Positions 35,085 through 43,292 of a stretch of 64,000 nt of DNA are shown piece by piece. Made by a program: the position numbers and the translations under genes. Position 1 is the stretch's first letter. Each line of letters opens with the position of its first letter. This DNA comes from JBDUDK01 sp040002995 (lineage in GTDB: Bacteria > Actinomycetota > Acidimicrobiia > Acidimicrobiales > Ilumatobacteraceae): positions 29,646-93,645 of the forward strand of contig JBDUDK010000075.1 of assembly GCA_040002995.1 (NCBI GenBank). The letters are read 5' to 3'. Below the pieces are notes generated by a model. It was given only the letters and a program-made list of their open reading frames with translations, was not told where the DNA came from and made no database searches.

Positions 35085-36582
35085 CGGAGCCCCGTCCGCT
35101 CCAAATTCAGGTGGCTCGGAACAGTCCGAGGTTGCGAACGACGAAGACGTTCGGCTGGCCCATTCCGTCGAGAGTCTCTCCTCCGACGGCTCAACCGCAG
35201 CAGAGGCCGCCCCCTCCGGGCACCGACGTTTAGCGCGCTAACGAGCGGCGAACTCTCCGCCTTGTGAGCACTGCGAGCTCGTCACAAACCCCGTGACTAC
35301 CTAGCTAAAGACGAGGCAAGGCCTCCCGATTCCGGTTGCATCGACGTGGATTCGACAAGGCGGACAAGGCCGCACAAGTCCTGGACTCGAAACGCGTATC
35401 TCGAGGGGGCTCGGACAAGCAGGACGATCACGTGACCATTGCACGCTGGTGACAGGCAACTCGACACCCAATCCACGTTTGCATATAGGAAGTTAGGGTG
35501 CGCGGACTCGAAACTGAACCCTCAGCTCACCAATCGACCAGTACTCGCGAGCGCGGGTGTGCTGACCGTCGGCCATTCCTCCCGGAAGCGCCAGAGATGA
35601 GGACGTCAAAGTAGGAGCCGGGCAACGCTGCTCGCGCTCCACGGTCTGTGGCGTTACGCTCGATTGTTGCTGTGAATCCGCTGCGTCCGGGGTGTGGGCC
35701 TGGTCGCGTCCACAGTCGCGTGATCAGTCGCGTCCGCAGTCGCGTGATCAGTCGCGTCCACAGAGTCGCGTGACGAGTCCGCGTCCGCAGTCGCGTGACC
35801 AGTCGCGTCGTAGTCGCGTGAGCAGACGCGTCCGCGGTCCTATGCCAACCGCGCCCGTGGCGCGCTCGCGTGCCCGATGCTCGCTCGGCCTTGCAAGCCT
35901 CTATGCGACCTCGCGCGCCGTGTCACCCCGGAGCATGTACGTACCTCTGCGTCGCGCGGCGAGTTGGGGACGGGCGCCAGGTGTGTTCGCGACCCGACGG
36001 TCGGAGCCGCTCGGGCGCGACATCGGAGTCGCCTCTGTCTAGTCGCGCTCATGCCTCACACTGCAGGCGCAATGCCGTACACCGGAACGCGATTCCGGGA
36101 TGGAGGCCGGACGGCTACCGCGACCCGGAGCAGCACGGCGGCCGGCAACCAGGTACACGCACCCCGGGGTGCAGATGTGTGACCCTATGCAGCGGGGGTT
36201 TGTCAAGGATCTTGTTCAGCTGGCGCGCTCCATGTTGGTTTGGGGTGGGGTCTCGTCCTGAGGAAAGCCGGGCGCGGAACTCTCCGCGTCGTGGAGTCCT
36301 ATCGTCTCGATGACTGGTCGGCTCCACCTCGGAGGTGGTGAGCGGGCGGAAACCCGCTACGGCGTACGCCGCGCGAGACGATGCAAACGCCAGAGAAGGC
36401 CATCTCGGCGCGATGACCGGGTCGAGAAGCCCGGCCGCGGCGAGCCGAACGACGGCGACGTTGAAGCCGATGGCTTAAACGAGGTTGCCCTTGATGGTTG
36501 CGAGGCGGCGAAGCTCGACGCGTTCGAAAGCCCGCCAGGCGACCGCGGGACTGACCAACCCCGCCGTCGCGGGTGTGGTCGG
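35085..36582. other. Gene-poor stretch in the right part of the island
   Basis: About 1.5 kb without a convincing gene. Frames here are Arg/Ser/Pro-rich and lack domains. The only clear structure is the 12-bp repeat array at 35703-35820. Around 36115-36480 on the minus strand, fragments such as SRAAYAVAGFRPLTTSEVEP look like decayed coding sequence in broken frames, but I cannot name the family. Confidence 0.5.
35703..35820. repeat. Iteron-like array of 12-bp repeats
   Basis: The heptamer GTCGCGT occurs at 35703, 35715, 35727, 35739, 35751, 35765, 35790, 35802 and 35813, with a degenerate copy near 35777. Spacing is 12 bp for most copies. The units alternate GTCGCGTCCRCA and GTCGCGTGATCA, giving a 24-bp higher-order unit. 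The array is unique in the window and lies about 2.2 kb inside the right end of the island. Confidence 0.85.
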
Positions 36583-36918
36583 TCACACGATGCGGGTAGA
36601 CCAGTGGGGTGCTGGCTGCGGGTTGGTCGGCGTAGAGCCGGCGGCCTTCGCGTCGATCAGCTCGATGAAACCCTTCTCGGTGTTCAGCTTCTGCTCGGCT
36701 CGCTCCAGCTCAGCGACGTTGGCGAAAGCGGTCAACCACGACACCCCGCCGTCGTTGCCGGTCGAGTCGGCGAGGAACGCCGTAGGCAGCCCGGTGATCT
36801 GCTCGGCCCGCTGGGCGGTCTCGACCCCTAAAAGCAATCCCCGCGACACCCGACCGGCGCCGGTGGGGCCGCTGTACATCTCGCCCGCCTCTGGCGCATG
36901 GCTGACGGCACGTTCCAC
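36583..36918 (-). CDS. Hypothetical protein, possibly truncated
   Basis: This minus-strand frame reads protein-like sequence: GRVSRGLLLGVETAQRAEQI, then GGVSWLTAFANVAELERAEQ and GFIELIDAKAAG. The pattern resembles small dimeric alpha-beta barrel (NIPSNAP/antibiotic monooxygenase-like) proteins, but I cannot assign a family. The first residues are not convincing, so the 5' part may be lost to rearrangement at about 36900. A convergent or overlapping remnant begins on the plus strand just beyond. Confidence 0.45.
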   Translation of the reverse strand: MERAVSHAPEAGEMYSGPTGAGRVSRGLLLGVETAQRAEQITGLPTAFLADSTGNDGGVSWLTAFANVAELERAEQKLNTEKGFIELIDAKAAGSTPTNPQPAPHWSTRIV

Positions 36919-36937
36919 AACAACGAGCGACCAAGAA

Positions 36938-37697
36938 CTCGACTCGGGGCCGCAGCGCTACGTGCTGCTGCGCGGCGACATCTTGCACGTCGGTCTAGCC
37001 GTGCCCACCGACCCCAACACCGAGGTCCGCGGCGCCGTATCACCGGCCAACGCCACCGCCGACCAAATCGATCCGACCGTGCTCGGTCCGATCACCGCCC
37101 ACAAGCTAGGGACCTACCTGGTACCCGACACACCCTCCGCCAACCAAATCAGAGACAAGTTCGCCGACCTGGCCGACTACGTCTCGCAAGTGCCTGGCCT
37201 CGACACGAACTGCGACGCCACTGCGCCCGACACGAGCGCGGCGCCCGACACCAGCGAGTCGCCCACGTCGGTGACCGCCACCGACCGGCACTACTCGGGA
37301 GAGTTCGTGGACTTTGGCTCGACCCACTTCCCGGTCGTGTACGCGAGCAACCACATCGAAGTCGTCGTCCACCCCGACGGATCGGTGGATGGCTCCTACG
37401 AAGTCTCCTACACCGAAGATCTTCACAATCTCGTCGAGTACACCTGGCCCAGCAAGAAGACATACACGGTCAGCGGCACCCTGCGGATGGAGGCCGGCTC
37501 ATCAAGTCTCGGGGACGGCCAGACCGTGCACATCTCTGAGCCGGCCCCCACCCTCGACGGCTGCCAAGGCGACCACGGTATCTATGGGCACAGCCGGTTG
37601 CGGTGCTATCAACGATCTCAGCGACACCCAAGTACTCGGCGGCGTTGACGTCTACGCCCACGGCCCCGGCTGCACACTCGCATCATCCGGCGGATAG
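36938..37697 (+). pseudogene. Frameshifted remnant of a hypothetical protein gene
   Basis: From about 36938 one plus frame reads coherent protein (GPQRYVLLRGDILHVGLAV, later HPDGSVDGSYEVSYTED and KKTYTVSGTLRMEAG) without a credible start. Near 37588 the sense moves to another frame, which continues CGAINDLSDTQVLGGVDVY and HGPGCTLASSGG to a stop at 37695-37697. A single-base change there would join the two frames. The 5' end is also missing, so this is a decayed gene. The family is not recognised. Confidence 0.5.
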
Positions 37698-37782
37698 CCA
37701 GCCAACCACCACGAGGCACCCGCGTTTCAAACATAGCCGCACCCACGAACTTAGAAGAGACACACCACCGCGGTCCCCCAGC

Positions 37783-37811
37783 GTCTCGATGACACTCCGT
37801 TGACACTTTTC
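37783..37811 (+). promoter_or_regulatory. Putative integrase arm-type site, right end
   Basis: A copy of the left-end site (27 of 29 identical), beginning GTCTCGATGACACTCCGTTG. Two perfect TGACACT heptamers lie 11 bp apart (37790-37796 and 37801-37807). It is 139 bases inside the attR core, so in the circular form the two arm sites would flank the att core in direct orientation. Confidence 0.7.
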
Positions 37812-37924
37812 AGCGGTGTGCAGCGGTCACCTCCGGTTCGTGGCGGTCACTGCCAGTCAGATGCCCTCGCTACCAAAGAGCCATATTCGCCCAGCTCAGC
37901 GGCTACGCCGGCACTTCCGACCGG

Positions 37925-39487
37925 CTACGATACGAAGCGTGTACGACCCACCCAGAACGGCGCGCGGAGATCCTTCTTCAGGATCTTTCCGCTCGGGTTG
38001 CGAGGCAACGACTCGACGAAGTCGACGGATGTCGGACATTTGAACTTCGCCAGTTGTTGCCGGCAGAAGCCGATGATGTCGGCCTCGCTGATATCGGAAC
38101 CGGGCTTGCGCACCACCATGGCCTTGGGCGTCTCGCCCCACTTGTCGTCGGGAATGCCGATGACGGCGGCATCGGCGATCGACGGATGGGCCATCAGCAC
38201 GTTTTCGACTTCGGCCGGGTAGATGTTCTCGCCCCCGGACACGATCATGTCCTTCACCCGGTCGTGGATGTAGACGTAGCCATCGGCGTCGAGGAAGCCG
38301 GCGTCGCCCGTGCGGAACCAGCCGTCGTCGGCGAACGACCGCGCCGTCTCGTCGGGCAGGTTCCAGTAGCCGAGCATGTTCTGCGGCGAGCGCACCCAGA
38401 TCTCGCCGACCTCGCCCGTCGGCAGCGGCGCCGTGGTGGCCGCGTCGACGATCTTCAACTCGACGCCGGGACCCGGCACTCCGGCCGAACGCAGGCGGTG
38501 CTTGTTCGGCCCGTCGGGATCGTGATCGGAAGGCGGAAGGTTGACAATCGCGCCGGTGGTTTCCGTAAGGCCGTAGGCCTGCCAGAACGCGCACTTGAAC
38601 GTCTTGATCGAGTCGGCGAGCACCTGCTCCGAGATCGGCGAGGCGCCGTAGACGAGCACTTGCAACCTGGAGAAGTCGGCTTCCTTCACGCCGGGCACCA
38701 TCAGCATGAACTGAAACACCGCTGGCACGAGGAACGCGTGGGTGATGCCTTGGTCGGGGATCAGGTGCACCAGCGCGGCGGGGTCGAGGTCGCGCACGAT
38801 GACGCTCTTCGCGCCGTTGTACATGCCCGCGGTGGCCCAGCCTCCGCCGCCGATATGGAACAACGGCATGGCCACGAGGTTCACGGAGGTCGGGCCCATC
38901 TTCCACATCTCCGACGTGAGCGGCAATAACGCGAAAAAATTATCGTGGGTGAGCATCACCCCCTTCGGCCGACCCGTCGTGCCCGAGGAGTACAGCTGAA
39001 AAGCGACGTCTTGACCCGTGGCGGTGGCGCCGGGGTCGACGGCCGAATAGCGAGCCACCCAACTCTCGTACGACTCGTACTTGTCGTGGCCACCGATGAC
39101 GACGAACTTCTTCACCGTCGTGAGCTGGTCGGCAATGGCGTCGAGCACCGGCACGAAATCGTGCCCGACGACGAACACCTTGGTGAGGGCATCGTTGACG
39201 ATGTACGCGACCTCGGGCGCGGCGAGTCGCCAGTTCACGTCGACGCAGACGGCATTCAACAGGGCGGCGCCGTAGAACACCTCGAAGTGCTCGACGCAGT
39301 TCTTGTCGAGGAAGGCGATGCGATCCTGGTTGCCGACTCCCTCGGCGGCGAGGGCATTCGCGACCTGACCCGCACGGGCCAGCAACTCGCCCCACGTGGT
39401 CCGGCGGTCGCCCAGGATCAAGGCGTCCTTGTCGTGGAGGTTCGCACCGTGTGTGCGGATGATGTCAGAGACGGTCGTGATCGCCAT
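37925..39487 (-). CDS. Acyl-CoA synthetase (AMP-forming), 3' end replaced by the island
   Basis: This 520-residue ANL-superfamily enzyme activates a carboxylic acid to its CoA thioester. It has the P-loop YSSGTTGRPKGVML near residue 168, the A5-type GLTETTGAIVNLPP, GWFRTGDAGFLDADGYVYI, DRVKDMIVSGGENIYPAEVE and the C-terminal catalytic Lys region NPSGKILKKDLRAPFW. It closes the acyl-CoA operon running from 43231. The last 20 or so codons overlap the attR core and a tail supplied by the integrated element, so the protein is intact despite the insertion. Substrate chain length cannot be read from sequence. Confidence 0.93.
   Translation of the reverse strand: MAITTVSDIIRTHGANLHDKDALILGDRRTTWGELLARAGQVANALAAEGVGNQDRIAFLDKNCVEHFEVFYGAALLNAVCVDVNWRLAAPEVAYIVNDALTKVFVVGHDFVPVLDAIADQLTTVKKFVVIGGHDKYESYESWVARYSAVDPGATATGQDVAFQLYSSGTTGRPKGVMLTHDNFFALLPLTSEMWKMGPTSVNLVAMPLFHIGGGGWATAGMYNGAKSVIVRDLDPAALVHLIPDQGITHAFLVPAVFQFMLMVPGVKEADFSRLQVLVYGASPISEQVLADSIKTFKCAFWQAYGLTETTGAIVNLPPSDHDPDGPNKHRLRSAGVPGPGVELKIVDAATTAPLPTGEVGEIWVRSPQNMLGYWNLPDETARSFADDGWFRTGDAGFLDADGYVYIHDRVKDMIVSGGENIYPAEVENVLMAHPSIADAAVIGIPDDKWGETPKAMVVRKPGSDISEADIIGFCRQQLAKFKCPTSVDFVESLPRNPSGKILKKDLRAPFWVGRTRFVS
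37951..37983. repeat. attR core, 33-bp direct repeat
   Basis: It is identical to 14491-14523 and lies within the last codons of the acyl-CoA synthetase gene, from the codon pair for L-K in ILKKDLRAPFW to the W-V junction. To its left the gene tail (37925-37950) differs from the displaced native tail at 14465-14490, as expected if the element brought its own ending. Confidence 0.85.
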
Positions 39488-39515
39488 TGCCCGTCACCCT
39501 AGATTCCGCGCAAAC

Positions 39516-40166
39516 TCAGGTGCGCCGGTTGCCGTAGGTGTCCCAATGCGTGAGGACCTCCACCGGCTTGCGGCGGGCCACACCGAAACGGCCGGCCGGC
39601 CGGCCCATGGGCACCAGCGCGGCCACCTCGAACGTGTCCGGAATCGAGAGCGCGGCTCGGATCTCGTCGTGCACCACTCTGATGACGGTCGTCAACGCGG
39701 TTCCGATGCCCAGCCCACGCGCGGCCAGCATGAAGTTCTGCACGGCGGGATAAATGGACGCATAGAGCGGGCCGATGTCCATCGGTCCCTGCTCGTCGCT
39801 CGGAGTCCAGGGGATGATCGGCAACAAGAACAGGACGAGCGCCGGGGCCTCGCCCAAGTGATCGGCCAGGTGTCGGGAGGCGTCGCGCGTGCGGGTCCAC
39901 GACGCTTCGTCCTCCGGTGACCGAAACCGCGGCGGCGTATCCCCGAGCACGCGCTCGTAGCGATTGAACGCCGATTGGTAGAGCTGCCCTACCTCGGCCC
40001 GTGCCGCACCATCGCGCACAACGAGGTACTGCCACGGCTGCACGTTTCCGCCGCTCGGCGCCTGTTGCGCGGCGCGTAGACACGTGAGGATCTCGTCGTC
40101 GGTGACGGGCCCGTCGGTGTAGCGGCGCATCGCGCGCGTCGTCATGAGGGCCTCTAGCAACTCCAT
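39516..40166 (-). CDS. Nitroreductase-family FMN oxidoreductase
   Basis: The 216-residue protein has nitroreductase-family motifs: TTRAMRRYTDGPVTDDE at the N-terminus, AAQQAPSGGNVQPWQYLVV for FMN binding, and the C-terminal GRPAGRFGVARRKPVE. Members reduce nitro groups, quinones or enones, or dehydrogenate flavin-linked substrates. It starts one base from the enoyl-CoA hydratase stop and is 28 bases upstream of the synthetase, so it is operonic. In an acyl-CoA operon an enone or enoyl reduction is possible. Confidence 0.9.
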   Translation of the reverse strand: MELLEALMTTRAMRRYTDGPVTDDEILTCLRAAQQAPSGGNVQPWQYLVVRDGAARAEVGQLYQSAFNRYERVLGDTPPRFRSPEDEASWTRTRDASRHLADHLGEAPALVLFLLPIIPWTPSDEQGPMDIGPLYASIYPAVQNFMLAARGLGIGTALTTVIRVVHDEIRAALSIPDTFEVAALVPMGRPAGRFGVARRKPVEVLTHWDTYGNRRT

Positions 40167-40167
40167 G

Positions 40168-40947
40168 TCATCGTCCTTCGAATCGAGGGGACCGCTTCTC
40201 TCGTAAAGCGGCGAGCGCTTCGCGGTGGTCGTCAGAAGCGAACGTCACCAGCTCGAGCGCGGTCGACAGATCGAAGCTTTCGAGCAACGCCCGCTTCACC
40301 TGCGCGTTCACCGCCTGTTTCGTGTAGCGCAACGCAAGGGGCGCGCCCGCCGCCAGCCGCCGCGCCCATACCATCGCCCGCTCGGTCAACTCCGCCGCCG
40401 GCGCGACCTCGTTCACGAGGCCGATGCGTTCGGCTTCGGCCGCGCCTATCGCGTCACCGGTGAGCAAGTACTGCTTCGCCCGTGCCGGTCCGACGACCAG
40501 AGGCCAGATCGCCGCGCCGCCGTCGCCGGCGACAATGCCGACGCGTACATGAGGGTCGGCGATCGTCGCGGTGTCGGCCATCACGATCACGTCGCAGAGC
40601 AGCGCGATCGACGCCCCGAGCCCGATGGCGGGGCCGTTGATCGCGCACACGATCGGTATATCGATGTCGAGCAGGTCCCAGATGAGTTGCTTGCCGTGGC
40701 GGTGGAGGTCGGCCAGCTTCTCGACGGAGTCGAGCGAGGGGAACCACGCGAAGTCACCTCCGGCTGAAAACGAGGTTCCCGCCCCGGTGAGCAGCACGCT
40801 GCGGGCACCGGGCTCGCGTCTCAAGTCGCGGAACAGCGCAGCGAGCGCATCGTGAAGCTCACTGTCGACGGCATTGCGCGGCGGACGGTCGATCGTCGCC
40901 ACGAGAACGTCGCCGTCGAGCTCCCGCCGGACCAACTCACCCTTCAC
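40168..40947 (-). CDS. Enoyl-CoA hydratase/isomerase family protein
   Basis: This 259-residue crotonase-fold protein has the oxyanion-hole segment GAGTSFSAGGDFAWF, AINGPAIGLGASIALLCDV and the second half VAGDGGAAIWPLVVGPARAK. The usual catalytic Glu in the GDGG region is not obvious (Asp in its place), so it may be an isomerase or hydrolase variant. GTG start overlaps the acyl-CoA dehydrogenase stop (GTGA). Confidence 0.9.
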   Translation of the reverse strand: MKGELVRRELDGDVLVATIDRPPRNAVDSELHDALAALFRDLRREPGARSVLLTGAGTSFSAGGDFAWFPSLDSVEKLADLHRHGKQLIWDLLDIDIPIVCAINGPAIGLGASIALLCDVIVMADTATIADPHVRVGIVAGDGGAAIWPLVVGPARAKQYLLTGDAIGAAEAERIGLVNEVAPAAELTERAMVWARRLAAGAPLALRYTKQAVNAQVKRALLESFDLSTALELVTFASDDHREALAALREKRSPRFEGR

Positions 40948-42062
40948 AGCATCGCCGTATCGACTTCGATCCCCATGCGCAGCTTTCCGAACGTCTCCAA
41001 CATCCGGGGCGACACCATGATGTGTTGCGTCGCGCTGTGCACGTCGCGAAAGCAGCGGCCCAACGAACTCGATGTGTAGACCGTCGAGCCTCCGCCTGCG
41101 TTATATGCGAGGTCGACAGCCCTCGCGGATTCGGCTCCCGCGTGTGCGCACGCGAGACGTATGCGCGCGCGCTGGGCCACCGGCACAGGGTCGCCCGCCT
41201 GCACGAGGTCCCAGGCCACCCCGACTTCGTGGTGGAGGAAGGCCCGGGCCGCGCCAAGCGCGGCTTCCGCCTTGGCCACGTCGATCTGCGCCATGGCAAA
41301 CCCGGACAGCTTCTTTTGCGCGAGCATCGGCGTCTTCTCGGAGGCGAGCGCCACGAACTCGTCGATCGCGTGCGCGGCGATGCCGACGAGGGTGGTCGCG
41401 ACGCCGCACGCCAAGAGCGAGAAGTTGGGGAAGCGGCTGAGAGGCGACTGCTCATGACGGTGCGCCACGAGTGGTTGTACCGAAAGGCCATCGGGCACCA
41501 ACGCGTCATGCACCTCGAAATCGTTCGACCCTGTTCCGCGCAGCCCGTGGGAGTACCAGGTGTCGAGGATCTCGACGTCGGCCGCAGGGAAGAACATGAG
41601 ATGAAACTCGCCGCGATCAGTGAGCGTGCCGCCCGTGATCCATTGGCAATGCTGCGTGCCGCTCCCCCACGCCCACCGACCGTTGACCCGATGCCCGCCG
41701 TCGACCGCGGTACCCACGCCGCTCGGGGCGAACGCGCCGCCGGTGATGACCGTGGCATCTTCGTAGATCTTCTCGGCCCAACTCTCCGGTAGGTACGAGG
41801 CCATCGACGACGTCGTCGACGCGATCATCGTGCACCAACCCGCCGCACCATCGGCCGCCGCCACGAGCTCGATGGCCGTCATCATCGTGAGCGGGTCTAC
41901 CTCTGGTCCGCCGTACTTCGCGGGAACGCACATCCGCAGCAAACCGGCGTCGCGGAGCGCCATAACAACATCATCGGGGAGCCGGCGCGCCGCTTCGGCT
42001 TCCTCAGCTCGCGACCGTACGAGGGGCGCGACCGAGGTCGCGGCTTCGACGGCCGATGTCAC
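40944..42062 (-). CDS. Acyl-CoA dehydrogenase/flavin monooxygenase-like protein (HsaA group)
   Basis: This 372-residue protein has the acyl-CoA dehydrogenase fold of the C-terminal domain 2 type (PF08028): MCVPAKYGGPEVDPLT, AAADGAAGWCTMIAS, VNGRWAWGSGTQHCQWI and the C-terminal GGGSTVYTSSSLGRCFRDVH. That pattern fits flavin-dependent monooxygenase oxygenase subunits (HsaA-like) as well as dehydrogenases, since the catalytic Glu is not obvious. GTG start overlaps the preceding acyl-CoA dehydrogenase stop. A steroid, terpenoid or aromatic substrate is possible. Confidence 0.88.
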   Translation of the reverse strand: MTSAVEAATSVAPLVRSRAEEAEAARRLPDDVVMALRDAGLLRMCVPAKYGGPEVDPLTMMTAIELVAAADGAAGWCTMIASTTSSMASYLPESWAEKIYEDATVITGGAFAPSGVGTAVDGGHRVNGRWAWGSGTQHCQWITGGTLTDRGEFHLMFFPAADVEILDTWYSHGLRGTGSNDFEVHDALVPDGLSVQPLVAHRHEQSPLSRFPNFSLLACGVATTLVGIAAHAIDEFVALASEKTPMLAQKKLSGFAMAQIDVAKAEAALGAARAFLHHEVGVAWDLVQAGDPVPVAQRARIRLACAHAGAESARAVDLAYNAGGGSTVYTSSSLGRCFRDVHSATQHIMVSPRMLETFGKLRMGIEVDTAML

Positions 42063-43231
42063 CGTTGGGCCGCCGACCAGCTCTGCCCTTGCTCGACGTC
42101 GATGTCGTGCGGGAGGCCCAGCGCGCGTTCACCGACGATGTTGCGCTGCACCTCGCCGGTTCCGCCGCCCACGGTCAACGCGGGCGAGAAGAGGAAGCCG
42201 TAATGCCAGATGTCGTCGACGTCGGCGCCGAAGAATCCCTCGCCGGCTTCGGCCTTCCCGGTGAGCATGCCCGAGGCGCCTTGCATGTCCTTGGCCAACT
42301 GCATGATGTGCTGACCGTGCTCGTCGGCGAGGATCTTGCGCACGCTGGATTCAGGCCCGGGTTGCTCGCCTTTGAGGCGAGCCGTGAGCGTGCGTAGGCG
42401 AATGAGGCGCAGGATCTCGCCTTCGATGTGCAGGCGCGCCAGGCGGTCGCGAAAAACGGGATCGGTGCAGCCACCACCGCGGCGCACGACATTGAGAAGG
42501 TCTTCGGCGGTGGGGCCGCTTCCCCAGAGGGCGCCACCTCCCGAGAGCGACACGCGCTCGTTGCCGAGGGTGATCTTGGCGAGCGCCCATCCGCGGTTGA
42601 CGTCGCCGAGCAGATTTTCAGCGGGGATGTGCACGTCGGTGAGGAACACTTCGTTGAACGTCTGACCGCCCGTCATCTCGGTGATCGGGCGAATTTCGAT
42701 GCCGGGCAGGTGCATCGGGCAGATGAAGTAGGAGATGCCTTGATGCTTCGGCACACTCGGATCAGTGCGCGCGATCAAGATGCCGACTGCGCTGTTGACG
42801 GCCCCGCTCGTCCAGATCTTCTGCCCGTTGATGACCCACTCGTCGCCGTCGCGCACCGCGCGCGTGCCCAGGCTCGCGAGGTCACTGCCCGACCCCGGCT
42901 CGCTAAAGAGCTGGCACCAGATCTCCTCGCCCGCCAAGAGGGGGAAGAGGTAGCGGTCCTTTTGCTCCTGCGTCCCCGCGTACAAGATCGTGGGCCCCGC
43001 CCAGCCGATGCCGATCGGATTCGCCGGCCGGTTGACGCCGGCGGCGGCCAGCTCGTCGTCGATGATGAGTTGGTGGATCGGGTCGGCGTCGAGTCCCCAA
43101 GGCCGTGGCCAGTGGGGGGCGACGTAACCGGCCTCGGCAAGCTCTCGTCCAGAGGGTCGGGGATGTTCGGCAAGCCAAGTCCGCATGGCCAAGCGTCGGG
43201 GATCGTCGGCGGCAGGAAGCTCGAAGTCCAT
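42059..43231 (-). CDS. Acyl-CoA dehydrogenase
   Basis: The protein of about 390 residues starts MDFELPAADDP (ATG 43229-43231; the frame is open farther but non-coding). Motifs are CQLFSEPGSGSDLASL, VINGQKIWTSGAV, MTGGQTFNEVFLTDVHIP and the C-terminal GGGTGEVQRNIVGERALGLP. It is a FadE17/FadE26-like enzyme as found in actinobacterial sterol or branched-chain acyl-CoA oxidation. It is the first gene of the operon 43231-37925 and is divergent from the Bax inhibitor-1 gene, 61 bases away. Confidence 0.93.
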   Translation of the reverse strand: MDFELPAADDPRRLAMRTWLAEHPRPSGRELAEAGYVAPHWPRPWGLDADPIHQLIIDDELAAAGVNRPANPIGIGWAGPTILYAGTQEQKDRYLFPLLAGEEIWCQLFSEPGSGSDLASLGTRAVRDGDEWVINGQKIWTSGAVNSAVGILIARTDPSVPKHQGISYFICPMHLPGIEIRPITEMTGGQTFNEVFLTDVHIPAENLLGDVNRGWALAKITLGNERVSLSGGGALWGSGPTAEDLLNVVRRGGGCTDPVFRDRLARLHIEGEILRLIRLRTLTARLKGEQPGPESSVRKILADEHGQHIMQLAKDMQGASGMLTGKAEAGEGFFGADVDDIWHYGFLFSPALTVGGGTGEVQRNIVGERALGLPHDIDVEQGQSWSAAQR

Positions 43232-43292
43232 CGCCCGCCAGCGTATCGAGGCCGCATACAAAGCACGGCGCCGCGTCGTTAGCATTCCATTC

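Larger units (their letters stand above)
14491..37983. mobile_element. Integrative genomic island of about 23.5 kb in an acyl-CoA synthetase gene
   Basis: The island is bounded by 33-bp direct repeats (14491-14523 and 37951-37983), a core-to-core length of 23,460 bp. A tyrosine recombinase gene sits at the left end, and similar 29-bp arm-type sites lie at 14567-14595 and 37783-37811. Insertion displaced the native 3' end of an acyl-CoA synthetase gene to the left, and the element supplies a substitute 3' end at the right. Cargo includes an amino-sugar-like import and catabolic cluster, an AAA ATPase, an APH-family kinase and transposase remnants. No relaxase, T4SS, phage structural gene or recognised excisionase was seen, so it is a non-conjugative island or the residue of a larger element. 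Confidence 0.85.

Noticed and set aside
35703..35820. CRISPR array
   Set aside because: Units are 12 bp in tandem without unique spacers, and there are no cas genes. The Cas4-like nuclease at 47497 is an AddB/RecB-type protein far away.
35692..36042. Open frame over the 12-bp repeats (RPQSRDQSRPQSRDQ type protein)
   Set aside because: The frame is a by-product of the 12-bp period; composition is extreme and nothing outside the repeat looks coding.
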